Positions 22,451-34,662 of a stretch of 64,000 bases of DNA are shown piece after piece; position 1 is the stretch's first letter; each line of letters opens with the position of its first letter. The DNA comes from Taeniopygia guttata (taxonomy: Eukaryota > Chordata > Aves > Passeriformes > Estrildidae), in contig NC_133036.1 of NCBI RefSeq assembly GCF_048771995.1, positions 21,083,501 through 21,147,500 on the forward strand. Direction: 5' to 3'. The translations under genes and the position numbers were made by a program. The notes under the pieces are model-generated. The model saw only the letters and a list, made by a program, of their open reading frames with translations. It was not told where the DNA came from and did not search any database.

Positions 22451-25450
22451 TATCGGCACATATGACACTACCTAAAAGAAGAAAAAACAAAACAACAAAC
22501 AAAACAATGCAGTTTCTGCTCAAAACAAATATCTTAATTCCTTTATTAATTTGTTTTGCTAGAAAGGTGGAAATGGTGGTCCTGGTCAGTCTTCCTTCTG
22601 ACTTGTTAATTTTAAAATACCCTATATGTCTTGGGGGAAGACAATTATTGGAATTATTTAAGAACTATTTAATTAATCAACTACGTGAGAATAAGCTGGT
22701 ACTGCAAGGAGCTCCTACGGATGCCTATTACATTTGTCTCCATATGGATGCATCTTCAACCCCTGGTTCCCTTTGTGTCCTCAGGAAGAGCTTCTCCTCA
22801 CTGATGTGCAGCACACTGCAACCTACTTTAGATGAAAACATTTCTGAGAGCAGTTGGGTTGATATACTTCTACTAACAAACTGAGTTGGGGGAAGATTAA
22901 TATTTTCATGGCAAAGGTCAGCCGGGTGATAATAGCTTTTTCTTCCTCAACACAACTTTTTAAGGAAGGTTACAGTAAATTAAGCCAAGTCCTGTCTGTC
23001 AATCCATTTTTGGCCACATTACATGTTTGCTCTTTCATAAACTGCTACAGTTTAGCATGCATTGTGCTCAGCTAGGAAAGAGCTGGAAGAAAAAAAACTT
23101 CTTACATGAACAGATTTAGATTCTTTGGTAATTTAACCAAGGAACAATAAGCTTTATTTAGAAGGAGAGTCCCAAAAGTGCAGGTCAAGGTGGGTGTTTG
23201 TAGTTTATGACTATCTCAGTGTAAAACATGAGGATAAATGGCTTGATACTAATACATTCAGGACAGATTGCTGAAAGCCCTTTTTTTTTTTTTAATTTTA
23301 AAATAGTTTGGATTTTTCATGTTTGCCAAATTCTCACACACTTTTACTCTGTTGTTTTTTTTTTTTTTTCCAGCGAGGGCCGTGATTTTCACCATCCTCT
23401 TCACAAAAGGGCTCCAGTGACCCTAAAAATAAATGTACTTGGTTAATCCAGCAGTCCTTCTACATCCAACATCCTTTCCCAAACAGTGGCTGGGCAGAGG
23501 CACTCAGGAGAAGGCTGCAAGAACAATGAACCCCTAGAAAGCTGCACCCTGGCAATTACTCTATTCACTTCTCTCCATCTGGAAGGTTTTGCTTGACTAA
23601 CAGCTATTCTGTCATCCTTGTCCCCCACACTCTTCAGGAAGGGACAAAAAGATGCAAAAATGCCCTACCCCTCCAGGCAATCCTTGAGGAAGACAGCAGC
23701 AGCAGGGAAGGTGACCCTTGGCTCTCATCAGGAGGAGCTGATGCATAAGGAAGCTGCTGAGAGCAGCGAACCATCCCCATCCAGCCCGGGGACATTGCTG
23801 CAGCTGCCACTCAGCCAGGGACTTGGGCAGAGCTCCAAGGCACCTGCCAGGACGGAGACCTTTCACGGTCACCCTCCACCAGCTCAGCAAAGGCTGAGGA
23901 GGCAACCCCAGCTCCCTTCATTTCACACTCAGGCAGGAGCACACAGGACACTGGTGTTCAAAAGGACATTAACTTTCAAAAATTAGAGGTGAACATTCTT
24001 TGCCCTTTTCTACTGCCTGCTCCCTGTCCTTTCCCTAAACCAGGAAGCTTTATAGAATTGTATGGATTTCAAGATGTCAGAAGAAAAAAGGAAATAAAAA
24101 AGGCCCAAGTGAATGTAAGAAAAAGAAATCATCAACGTCTCATATCAATGCCTAAAACTTGTCATAGTCTGTGGGATAGGAAATCAAGAATTGAATGAGT
24201 AAAAATTCAATATTTCACTTTTCTAATCATGTTCACATCTCAAAGTTTGCTTTCACCTGGAAATAAAAACACTGATCTTTAGGAAACTTCTGATACAAAA
24301 ACATTAAAAAACAACAACAACAAAAAAATTACGGTGTCTATTCTAAATTTAGACAACAATTCAAGTTTGAAAATTTCCAGATCACCGCCCTTTTATTTAG
24401 ATTTATTGTTTCTATTTTTGCTACTCTTACCTGTGTGAGGAGGTCAACACAAAAGATGCACCAGAGCAGTTAGAAAAGCACAATACACAGATCATCACTG
24501 CAGCCTCAGAGGAAAAGGCTGCTCTTTGCTGACACAATCCTGACTAAGACCTCATCAATCCAGCTGGAAAATCAAAGGGTGCTAAAACCAGACAGTCTCC
24601 TAATTAGTACAGAATGCTAATCCCTTCCTCTGGAGTGTTAAAACTGCCTCACTGGTAGAAAATCTGATCTAGGAATTAAGATGGAAGTAAAATCTCTACA
24701 AGGAAACTTGTGATTAATGAATAAAAGTTACAAAACCAACTCAATATCAATATTGTCTTCAATAATGTGATGTGCAATATATTAAAACATCAGGAAATAT
24801 CTAAATGTTTATATATATGTATAAATAGCAAAAAGGCCCTTTGTAAAGTAAAAATATTATGGTTGCTATCTGCTGTAATAATTTTATTGCATTTTATGCA
24901 ATTTCCATATGAAAATATTTTTTTATCTTCCTGCTTGAACTTTAAATTATTTTTAAATTGAATACAGGGCTTTCTGCAATCTTTTCTCATCTTCTATTAA
25001 TATCAGTGGGATTTAGATTATCAGGTCACAGTATAAATTGGAAAACTAATTGGAACTTGATATACAACCAGATTCAGTTAGTTTTAGTATAAATGCTTCA
25101 GAGTATTAATGAAAAATGCTCACTCTTGAAGAGTAAAAACCCTTCTTCTCTATCCATAGCCCTGATGATCTCCAGAAAAACCTCCCAGGCTCTGCTGTGA
25201 TCCTTCCTTGAGGTGAAAGCTGAAAGCTCAGGATTTAATCAGTCTGATTTCAGGGTGACCATGAACAATATTATCTGTGTATGTATCCTCTTTGCATTTC
25301 TGTTCAGATTTTTGCTGGATAATGAGAATCATCTGCGGTATGCTCTCTTTCTCCCCTGCTTTCCCTTATCCCAGCTAGCTCCGGGGGGAAGGGGAGCACG
25401 GGCAGATCTTCAGCTCCTCCCGCTGAGCCCTCGCAGGCTTTGGACGGAGC
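22451..25450. other. Unique AT-rich DNA with short homopolymers
   Basis: No gene recognised. T runs lie at about 23281-23293 and 23354-23370, and an AAC repeat at about 24308-24325. The last 70 bases before 25451 become GC-rich and may belong to the next element. Confidence 0.45.
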
Positions 25451-26014
25451 TGTGTGGGTCTGAGAACAAGCAGCGAACCTCACGGCGAAATAAAGGAGAG
25501 AGTCCTTCTCCAGGGGGCAGAATTCCGTTTTATTGCACCCCAACGGGGAGAGCAATAATTCGAAGGGGCCGCGGTTTGCCGTGCCGATGTTTGTCTGTGC
25601 CGCGCCGCGGCCGCGGGCGGGGCGGAGCGGCGCACGCTGGAGCCGGCCGGGAGGAAGCGGCGGGCGGCTCGAGCGGGGCGGCGGCAACACGCGGGTGCCA
25701 GCCAGGAGAAAAGCGGCGGGCGTGCCGCGCCCGCGGATTATGTACGGGACAGGGGAAAACTGGGGCAGCCAATGGGGTAACGCCACGGGGGGTCTGAGGG
25801 CAGTGGGGTACAGGGGTACATCCAATGGGGGGCGGACAGGTGGAGGGTCCCAGGTCGTCTGCCTATCGCCCGGCTTCCCGTGTGGAAGATTCCAGGTGGG
25901 GGGAAGGGATACCGAGTGACAGACAGGCATCTGGGGTAAACACAGTGACTTGGCATTTTCTCGGGGACAACAAACCGCGGGGAGAGATGGGAAGACCCGG
26001 GAGGGGTCGTTACA
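25451..26014 (-). repeat. CpG-rich LTR (family N)
   Basis: On the minus strand it could run from TGTAACGACC (26014) to CCACACA (25451). It has two ATTGG (inverted CCAAT) boxes at 25826-25822 and 25773-25769, a TATA-like TACATAAT near 25742-25735, then a very CpG-dense stretch (25560-25740), and AATAAA at 25534-25529. That order (CCAAT, TATA, GC-rich R, poly(A) signal, U5) is LTR-like. No clean target duplication was found, so the ends are tentative. A CpG-island promoter is the alternative. Confidence 0.55.
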
Positions 26015-27169
26015 GAACCGGGGATACATGGAACAAACTTATACATAATACAAATGTGGTAAAACATATAAAAACACAACTCTACAATCATCATAAAAAG
26101 AGAACAGAATCCTGCACGTCTATGATGATGCAATTCTTGGCATTTCAGTGTCTGCATCTTCTAACTTACAGCGAGTACTTGGAAGAAGCTGCCAAAAAAA
26201 AAAAAATTACCTGTATTTTCTTATCAGAATTTGAATCTTTCCAAGATCTCATCTGCTGGACAGAGGTCTTGTCTGTCCACCACAAAATTGCCAACTCCAC
26301 TAATTATTAATGAGCAAATATATTTTATTAACACAGTCTTATACAACTTATGGAAGGGCTACAAAGCACAGAAAAGAACAGCAGTGAAATATGATAATGG
26401 AGATTTTCTCAGCTTCTGATCATGACTAATAAACCCTGGAAAGGAGACATGCCTGCCTTTTGCACAGCTAAAAGCTTTGTTATGTTTTGGTGTTTGGTTC
26501 CATTACAAACATTACACTGTGAATGATTAATGAAGAAGGATCTAATTTAGTGGAAAAATAGTAATAAACGTCTCAGACACATATTTGCTCTGCAAAGCCC
26601 TGCAGGTAAAAACCCAAAGGGTGTTTTGCCAATCTGGACAGCTTTGGGTTTTTTTAATGAAGTGGCCATTCCTTGGTCTCCTATGAGTCATGCAATTATC
26701 CAGTGTTCATAACACTTGGATTACTTCCCAGCAGTTTATTATACTCCACTTTTGCTACACCAGGGAGAGAAGCACTTGTACCAGGTGAGACATTTCTATC
26801 CCAACTGCTCCAGCTGAGATCTAGGATGTGCGAGAAGCAGCATCTGAGCAGCATTTTTTCCTGGGAAAGAATTTTTGGGTCAAAGCCTTTGCTAGCAAAG
26901 ATGTTTGAGGGAATGACAGGAGCATATTAAGTTGGGTTAAGAACACAGGGCTTCATGTCATGTTAAAGATAAGTGCCGAGGAACTGGGTAAAGAAAAGAG
27001 CAGCAAAATAGGACAACAGAATACAATATCAGAGAGACAATATCAGAGGGATGGGTGGGTGCTTCCTAATCTTGTTTCTATTTAATGCCTTGCCATGAGT
27101 GCTGTGGCAGCTCTGGACATCATGAGCTAAAATGAAGACATTAAGCCATTATAGAGTTTCCAAAGGAGG
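26015..27169. other. Unique DNA
   Basis: No gene or repeat recognised; A run at about 26196-26208. Confidence 0.45.
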
Positions 27170-27595
27170 CCTTGAAGATGGTGAAGGGCCTGGAGGGGCC
27201 ACCCAAGGAGAGGCTGAGGGCACTGGGCTGGGTCAACTGCAGCAGAGGAACTGAGGGCAGAGCTCCCTGGAACTGCAGTGGCAGCTCTGAGCTCTGCCCT
27301 GGGCCAAGGACAGCACCCAGAAAGTGTCTGGAGATGGGCCAGGGAAAGTCTGGAGCTGGGTCAGGGCAGGCTCAGGCTGCAGAGCAGGGAAAGGTTCTGC
27401 TTCCCCCAGAGGTGCTGGGCACTGCCCAGGCTGCCCAGGGAACGGGCACGGCTCCGAGGCTGCCACAGCTCCAGGAGCCTTTGGACACCAGGGATGGACA
27501 GGAGGGATTGCTGGGGTGTCTGGGCAGGGACAGGGGCTGTATCCATAATCCTTAGGGGTCTCTTCTTGCTCAGGATATTCCATGATTCTGTGATA
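27170..27595 (+). mobile_element. CR1 LINE, 5'-truncated
   Basis: Forward CR1 3' region (GAGGGCAGAGCTCCCTGGAA, TTCTGCTTCCCCCAGAGGTG, CTCCAGGAGCCTTTGGACAC) ending in GATATTCCATGATTCTGTGA. Overlapping long frames on both strands are a property of this GC-rich repeat. Confidence 0.88.
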
Positions 27596-28571
27596 ACCAG
27601 ACTCGTGGCCTTCTGCCTCTGTTGTTACAGTTTCTCATTTGCCTTCCACTGGGTATTCCAGAATTCTTTGGGAATAATGTACACATTGTGCTACAGATTA
27701 ACCTCTCCACTGGGGAGATAACCACAGTTCCTTCCTCTTAAAAGGACATACAAATCCTCTCATAGAAAAGCTAAATGCAGTCTCAATCCAAGTCAAGGCA
27801 ACATGGGGCACTTAAAAGTAAAATCAGGCTGCAGGCTTAAGGATGAAAATCTTTCAGAGAGCGTCAATCCAGCGATTACTGAGCTTCTGCAAAAACAATA
27901 TGACATCATAGTACTTCTTACATAACTTTGGTATAATTAGGAATAAAGTATAAGCAAGTTGTGGAAAAAGAGGAAGGAAATTTCTAGTGAAGTCCTCCAA
28001 CATTCTTACAAAATTACTTGGGTTTTGTTCCTGTAAGTGTGTAAAATGATGTTTCAAAAACTTTTGTTCTGTCTTATAGGAATTAAGCTATGAGGGGCAT
28101 CTTAAAAAGTAATGCTACTGGTAAATAAGTCTGTTCATTTTGTTGAAATATAGCCAACAGAAGTAGCAGAAGATAATTAGCAAAGTATCTAATCAGTGGC
28201 ATTGCTTTAGTGGGTGTCATTAAAACAACTGAACTGCCATGCAATGTTTCTGGACTGCCTTTATTGAGACTTTGTGGTAGCACAGCTTAAATGTCACTGC
28301 AGTAGTGACAGAGAGGAAAGTAGGGTTAATTACTGACCTCAGCTGGGCCATATAAACATTTCCTGCTGTCACAAAACCCTTCCACCTTCAGATACCCTCG
28401 GCAAATATGATAAGCACAGGAATTTATTTGTAGTAGCTGATATAAAATTACTTCTAATTTGCTAGCTCTAGTATAAGTTAAAAGCAAATAATACTGCAAA
28501 TAAGCATTGATTATTAAAAATGGTCATTACAGGACACAGGGGAATTGGTTTACACTGACAGAGAGTAGTGT
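27596..28571. other. Unique AT-rich DNA
   Basis: Nothing recognised. Confidence 0.45.
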
Positions 28572-28812
28572 TAGATGGTATATTGGGAAGGAATTGTTCC
28601 GTGGGAGGGTAGAGTGGCCCTGGCACAAGGTGCCCAGAGAAGCTGCGGCTGCTCCTGGATCCCTGGCAGTGTCCAACTCCAGGTTGGACAGTGGGGCTTG
28701 GAGTAGCCTGGGATAGTGGAAGGTGCCCCTGTTCACAGGAGGGAATGGAGAAAAATGAGCTTTAAGGTTACTTTCAAAGCCCGGCCATTCTGTGATTCCG
28801 TGATTCCATAAT
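28572..28812 (+). mobile_element. CR1 LINE 3' end
   Basis: Forward copy: TATTGGGAAGGAATTGTTCC, GGTGCCCAGAGAAGCTGCGG, GATCCCTGGCAGTG, ending in CCATTCTGTGATTCCGTGAT. Confidence 0.92.
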
Positions 28813-30354
28813 AAATGACATCACAGCAGAAAGCTATTTTGGTAGCTACTCACACAATCTCACACTTTAACTACAAACTGCCCAAAACAAGCTGCTCTCT
28901 CCCAAACAACACTGCTGAAAGGTGGTGATTATTGGAAATGGGAGGCAGTGACTAATTGGATAGTAAATTCCAGAGCGCTGAAAAGAAAAGAATCAAGACA
29001 CAGGAATAAATCTCATATCCTGCAGAAAGATTAGGTTACTTCCAGTAATTAAATAGAACAGAGAGGATTTGACTCTTGGAAGTTGCAGCTAAACCCTCTC
29101 TTGAACAGACTCTGTAAACTCTATAGAATGGAATTTATGAATCTTAGAAGGAAAAATGTCTGCTATGGATGTGTCAGGATTGAACATACATCTTCAGGGA
29201 GCCCAAGTATTCCAAACTGGATATCTCATATAATAAGAGATGAGGAGTAATCAAAAGAAATTTCAGGTAATCTAAGTATGAATGCATGGCAGAATCATCT
29301 TCTGACAGAAAGCCAAGGAAAATTACAGGAAAACTGACCACAGAAGAAATGTAAACAGAAAAAAGGTTATTAATGATTGGGAATTTGGGTATTTGGATGC
29401 CAAAAATAATGCTTCTCTTAAAAAGTAACTTTGGCCACAATTCCAACAAAGTAAAGGCAAAAACAAGAAATGAAAGCAAGTACATTTTAAAAATATAAAA
29501 ACCATCGTTTTTAATATAAACAATAATTGGATAATTTCTGGCAGAAGACAATAAACCCAGAGAACAACCAAATCCTGAGTAAAAACATGAACACAGATTT
29601 TAGAAAAAGCACTGTATCAGAGTGAAGGACTCCAAAGTCAAATGCCATACTCTTCCTTCAGTAACCTGGAAATGCTTCCTCTGCAAATCCAGACATGAAA
29701 AGAGATTTATGATGACTCCACATGTGCATCTAAAGAGCTATTCTAAAATACAAATATTGCTTTCATTTTATTTCTTAACTTCAAAGAGATCATTGAGGAA
29801 AATAAAGTGGAGTGTAAAGCAAAGACAAAGGCTATGCCTCTGTCCTGAGGGATGGGAATGTATCTTCAAAAGGAGGGTGATGAGTTTGGGAATCTCAAGG
29901 AACCTCAAGACACCAAGAAAACCATTTGGAGTTTGCATAATTCAGCAAGCCCTGCTCCCAGCCCAAGCTGCCAGGCTGCTCAGCAGGACTGGAAGAAATG
30001 CCAGGATCCTTTGGACAAGGTGGCAATTTATTTTTTAATCTTTTAGTTCTCTTTTACCCAGGATTTCCCAAGGTACTTTAAGCTAATCTAACAACACCAA
30101 AGAAGACCAATTTTAAGTACTGGGCTCTTGGCAAGTTCATTTCAAAGAACAGAAGTAAAGCAGCAAATGCTATCAGAGCTCTGTTTGGTGAAGACCTCAC
30201 CATCAAATGTCTCAAACATAAAAGGAATATTTTAGGGATGTAAATTTCTTAGCATGAAATGCTGTGGAATGATCAACCACTTTCCTCAGCAATTAATAGC
30301 AGCAGTAATCTACAGAATAATAAGCAACATGTACCAAGACTAAGTAACTTCTTA
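28813..30354. other. Unique AT-rich DNA
   Basis: Nothing recognised. Open frames at 29174-29571 and 29622-30046 lack any domain signature. Confidence 0.45.
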
Positions 30355-30601
30355 CTGGACATGGGACACCTGATAAAACCCAATGGCCCTAGGTCTGCTT
30401 TCTCTCTGCTCTTGAGCTCTCTGGGCTTTGCTCGGGCTCCCAGGCCTCCTGCCTCCTGTTCCCCCTGGCACAGGGTGGAGGGGGGGTGGAATAAAATGTA
30501 CTCTTGTGCTAAACAAAAAAGAGACTTATCTTGTATGTTTTCCCTGACGTCGGCTGTGGCTTTCCTGGACATGATTGACACTGCTGCCGCACACTGCTAC
30601 A
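30355..30601 (+). repeat. LTR family C, left copy (C1), 5'-truncated
   Basis: Matches the LTR at 33437-33897 from CATGGGACACCTGATAAAA to the terminal ACTGCTACA. AATAAA occurs at 30491-30496 (GGAATAAAATG). The U3 start is not recognisable, so the left part has been lost or replaced. Confidence 0.75.
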
Positions 30602-30603
30602 AA

Positions 30604-30620
30604 TGGTGGAGAATGCGGGC
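30604..30620 (+). promoter_or_regulatory. Primer-binding-site-like sequence after LTR C1
   Basis: Two bases after the LTR's terminal CA the strand reads TGGTGGAGAATGCGGGC. The first nine bases match the complement of a vertebrate tRNA-Ala 3' end; the rest matches only with a gap. The position is right for a primer site, which supports reading C1 as a 5' LTR. Confidence 0.5.
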
Positions 30621-30731
30621 AACCAGCCAAGTCAGGCCAACTGGCACCCCTGCAGATTGATACAACCTGCGGGACCCCCATCTTCCATGGAGGTAAAATC
30701 CTTATGGGGATGAGAATTCCCAGTAAGGGCA

Positions 30732-31319
30732 TGTGAAAAAATGCATATTTTATGACTGGCTTTTCACAAATATTAAAATGAGTATTATATGTGTAATGTT
30801 AGAAAGTTGTGCTGTATTAATTCTCTTAAGTAGTGTGTGTTAAATATAGTATTAGGTTATAACATAATGTTAAAATAGACTATGTATGTGGGGTTTTTTT
30901 TAAAGGAATGAGATACTCACTTCGAGATAACAGTCCCAGAACACCTAAATCTTCCAGAGAAGAGAAATTTATGGTTCTCTTATCAGAAGAAGCTAATTTT
31001 CTTAGGCCTTGCTCAGACTCGAAGACACCATGGGGATTAAAAGAAGGAGTTGACATACTCCAGAGAGTGTCTTATTTTAAATAGAATGTATGCATAAACA
31101 TGAAATATGCATGAATATGCAACAGTTTTTAAGGGTTATTCCTTTGTTCACAAAACATGCTTTTCGTGACTTAGTGTCTGTAATTCTTTGCTTTTTATTG
31201 TCTTGTAATTGTCCTAACTCTAAATTTTTATTACTCTAATCATATTACTATTTTTATAACAATTTTATTATTATTAAACTTTTAAAATTTTAAAAACCAA
31301 GTGATTGGCATTTTTCACA
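30732..31319 (+). repeat. Solo LTR (family B, copy B1)
   Basis: A 588-bp element with a perfect 9-bp terminal inverted repeat (TGTGAAAAA and TTTTTCACA). It is flanked by GGCA (30728-30731) and GGTA (31320-31323), a 4-bp target duplication with one change. It aligns along its length with the copy at 55751-56385. ATTAAA near 31273 may be the poly(A) signal. It sits inside the internal part of the C element. Confidence 0.87.
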
Positions 31320-31362
31320 GGGTACCAGCTTACTGGGACCGAGAGATGAAACTAACATCTAC

Positions 31363-32477
31363 TGTTATGAACGAGTTCATAGGTTAATACGGTTAGAGCT
31401 GTTAATACATTAAAAGTTGTAACAAGTTAATTATGTTAATTAAATAATTGTTAAACCCTTGTTGTACTCCCACTGTTAATTCCCTTAAATACACCTTGGT
31501 TGTACCCTTCACCTTACCTGTAACCTTGTTGCATCCATTGGGCATTGACTCCACTGCTCCCCAAAATGGTGATGGGATACATTCCCGAGAAATATCCAAA
31601 TTAGGAAAACCTCAGGAAAATCCAACAAAAGACCCTAGAAACAACGAGACAACCTAAAATGAAGAACTAAGCAACTAGACCTACTGTCGGGAAGTCCCTC
31701 CACTCTACCAACACGATTCTTTCTCCTCTGCGTCACCAAAGTGGCGGTGTGCGTGACCCCTCAGGGCCCCACCCAGAGCTGATCACTTTAATAAAGGCAT
31801 CCAAAAGGAGCTGGTCTCCTTGCCCATTTATTTCTACCATTGAAACGAACAGAGCTTATGCCTTTATTAATGTTCAGCTCTTTATTAAAAGGTCAGCTGG
31901 GCAGGGGGCCCGACACAGAGCTCGCCCCCACTGTTATAACTTTTCCAGGTGGCCGAAGGGTGAGGACGCATGCACAATGTGGTGCTGAAATCCTGAGCAG
32001 CAGCTATCTCCTCTCCTTTCCTCGCGGTAACACCAGGAAGATTTGCCTCTTTGTTCCTGCTTTCCACAGCCCACTCCAGTCTAGTGTTCCATAGGTTATG
32101 GTGACAAGTCAAACGTCGATCGGAGGACGTGTTTTCCTCTTCCTCAGCCAGCATACCGTACCTGTCCAGCCCCCTCTCCTGTGTTTAGTACTCCATTTAG
32201 GGGTGTCTTTATCCCCCAAAACATGCTCCCATGGTTCCATGAGTTTCCCTATTTGCATCTTATTCCTAGAATGGCAGCGTGGGTGGGGGGGTAGGTGATC
32301 TCCAGGTGGTTTAGAGAAAAGCAAACAGAGCAATTAGTTTCTTAGCATTTCAATATCGGTACTTAATAGAACTAGCAACTGTTCCAGTGTTGCCATGGGA
32401 ACCAGGAAGGCCCCGTCTGCCCAGTGACTTCGGGGGCACTGGGAATTTTGTTCATTTCACCATCAGTAAGCGACACA
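31363..32477 (+). repeat. LTR family G, interrupted by LTR D2
   Basis: Starts TGTTATGAACGAGTTC at 31363. AATAAA is at 31790-31795, followed by U5-like sequence to 31840. It is then split by the D2 LTR and resumes at 32460 (CCATCAGTAAGCG), probably ending at GACACA (32477). The body without the insert is about 495 bp. There is no second copy in the window, so the ends are inferred from LTR layout. Confidence 0.6.
31841..32459 (-). repeat. Solo LTR (family D, copy D2), nested in LTR G
   Basis: Matches D1 (16912-17603) in the same relative orientation, with AATAAA motifs near its left end. CCAT at 31837-31840 and 32460-32463 fits a target duplication of 4-5 bp. It lacks the internal duplicated block seen in D1. 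Confidence 0.78.
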
Positions 32478-33436
32478 TTTATGAACGACTTTTTCATTGG
32501 AGGGAGTTTTTACCTGCAAAAAAGACCGTTCCATGGACTCTTGCCAACTTTCCTGACATGTCTGCTGCAGCTTATAGATGGTAAAGCCCTGGACAGTACT
32601 TCAAGATGGTTATGGACAATTGCACGCAGCATGTTTATGCCCTACATCTGTGGTTTGCCCTCCTGTGAACCCCATGTTTTTCAGTTTCTGTGAAGCTGCC
32701 TGTACCTTTCCTTACCCTTCGTTCCTAAGAGCGCAGCAAGTATGAAAACTGCCAGGATGCCTCGGAGTTGCTACCATCTTCTCCGTCACTTTCTGCCCCT
32801 CTGCCACCCCATCCCTCCTTTCCCTGAAGGAAGACAAGGTCAGAAACTGCCCAGAGCTGGTACGGGAGTGCTACTGTCCTCTCGCTGCCCTGTGTCCTCT
32901 TTCACCCCCACCTCTTTCCATATCTCCCGTTCCCTGCCAGGGAAGGCACTGGCCATGCCATCCCAGGCACTCTGTCTCAAAATGGTGCGGCCATGCGGTT
33001 TTGAGATCCCCTCTTTCTCACTGAATCCTTCTTTCTCGGTCCCATGCCTGCCATCCCCCCCACCTACCTTCCCCCTTCCTGCCGCACGGCTGCAGCTGGC
33101 TCCGCCCCGGCCCGCCAGGCTGTGTGAGGCGAGGTGGGGCTGGTGAGCCCTGAGAGGGCCAGCCCCGCTGTGCCTGCAGGAGATGCAGGGCAGTCTCGAA
33201 AAGGGCAGAGCCCTGTCATGTGCTGCAAGCTGTCACACTGTTTCTTTCTCCCTCTCTTGCTTCACAGTCATCATCATCAGAATCCAACAGAGAAACACCG
33301 ACAACACCAGTACAAAAGCCGAGATCAAGCACTAAGGACTGTGCCCCTCATGAAAGAGGAGACCAAGAACAGCACCCCTTTTGGTGAGAAGATCAAAAGC
33401 CAAAGGAGAATGAACTATTAACCCCCTTAGCAAAAA
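32478..33436 (+). other. Unassigned internal sequence of the nested complex
   Basis: About 960 bp with several short frames (such as 32742-33146 and 33134-33421) but no domain I recognise. A strong pyrimidine tract followed by CAG lies at 33241-33267 and looks like a splice acceptor. The region 33055-33140 is GC-rich. It may be degraded retroviral internal sequence. Confidence 0.4.
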
Positions 33437-33897
33437 TGTATTCATTTAATTCAGTATCATCATTTCTGTTATTTTATCCCCTGTAATTAAGTCTCAAATG
33501 CTTTTCTGTTACTGTTAATTCAGCTTAATAATGCTCATTCTGTTTTTGTAAACCATTAAATCATATTCCCGAGAATCCTCTTGTTTTAACCAATTTATAA
33601 ACGGAGAAATTGTGGAGCCTTCCCGTTCTGAGGAGGCTGTAATCTGATATTAAGACTCCTCCCATGGGACACCTGATAAAATCCCACAGCCCTGGGTCTG
33701 CTTTCTCTCTGCTCTTGAGCTCCCTGGGCCTTGCTCAGGCTCCTGGGCCTCTTGCCCCCTACTCCCCCCGCACAGGGTGGAGTGGGGGGGAAAAAAATGG
33801 ACTCTTGTGCTAAACAACAAAGAGACTTGTTTGTTTTCCATGCCGTTGGTTGTGGCTTCTCTGGACACGATCAACACTGCTGCCAAATGCTGCTACA
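33437..33897 (+). repeat. LTR family C, right copy (C2)
   Basis: A 461-bp candidate LTR from TGTATTC to GCTACA. The right half is clearly homologous to C1. The left boundary is set by the TGTA/TACA terminal pair. No target duplication is visible, as expected if it is the 3' LTR of the same provirus as C1. Confidence 0.68.
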
Positions 33898-34662
33898 CTG
33901 GACTTCATTATCACAGTATCTCATCAGGTCAGAGCTACAGAAAATGGACTTGCTATGAGTGGAGTGTTTGAGGAACAAGTAAAATTAGGAATGTTTAAAC
34001 TACATATAGTAGAAAAACCCAAGACAAACCACCCCCCAAAAAAAAAAAAAAAAAAAAAAAAGAAAACCTCCAAAACAACCAAAGAAAACAAAACAAAGCA
34101 AAGAGGCAAGCAAGAAAACAAACAAGCAAAAAACAACAAAAAGCCCCATATTTAAATTAATTCTCCATTCACCACAGGTGCCCTGAACACTTTCCATACC
34201 TTAAATACTCTAAAATGTTGCACACTACAATTTTTTTAGTTGTACTTTTTAGTGATTCATTTCTTCTCAGGTATCCTCTGGCACTTGTACACATTCCAGT
34301 TCTACGGGATCAGTGACTGATATGCCTGCAAATTTGGTCTGCATAAGAATTTATGCACAGCTTCAGCAACAATTGATAAAATACTATAATTCTTGCATAT
34401 AATATTTTAATGCCACTGTTACTTACAACTGAGAATGTCAGATAAATTACTCAGCAGGTGAAGCATTTACCCAGGGACTGATAATAGAGCAGCTTGCAAT
34501 CAGAAGATTATAATTAATTGGCCATTGAAAAAACTCTGTGAAACTGGGCTGGTACCAACTGCACTGTGCAGGTGATGAATGACAGCTACCAATCACCCAG
34601 CCTATTCCAGAGTCAGGAAGAAAGGAAGAAATTCCATTTGCAACAGATTCATTTCCAATTTC
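33898..34662. other. Unique DNA with an A-rich simple repeat
   Basis: A run of 24 A (34038-34061) is followed by AAAC/AAAG units to about 34143. No gene seen. The A-rich run could be a retroposed tail, but no source sequence or target duplication is evident. Confidence 0.5.

Larger units (their letters stand above)
30355..33897 (+). mobile_element. Nested LTR retroelement complex (outer family C)
   Basis: Two same-orientation family C LTR segments (30355-30601 and 33437-33897) lie at the ends. Between them are a primer-site-like sequence, three inserted LTRs of other families (B1, G, D2) and about 1 kb of unassigned internal sequence. The simplest reading is one old provirus, largely deleted internally and repeatedly hit by later insertions. 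The two C segments are roughly 85 % identical by eye over their shared part, so two separate insertions remain possible. Confidence 0.6.

Noticed and set aside
25530..26029. Long GC-rich frames on both strands suggesting a first exon
   Set aside because: The region has LTR order (CCAAT, TATA, R, AATAAA) and the frames show only Pro/Arg/Gly-rich composition. A host CpG island is kept as an alternative in the findings.
30259..30660. Plus-strand 133-codon frame
   Set aside because: It runs through LTR C1 and the primer-site-like sequence; no domain.
34038..34143. Poly(A) tail of a processed pseudogene
   Set aside because: There is no mRNA-like sequence upstream and no flanking target duplication, so I list it only as a simple repeat.
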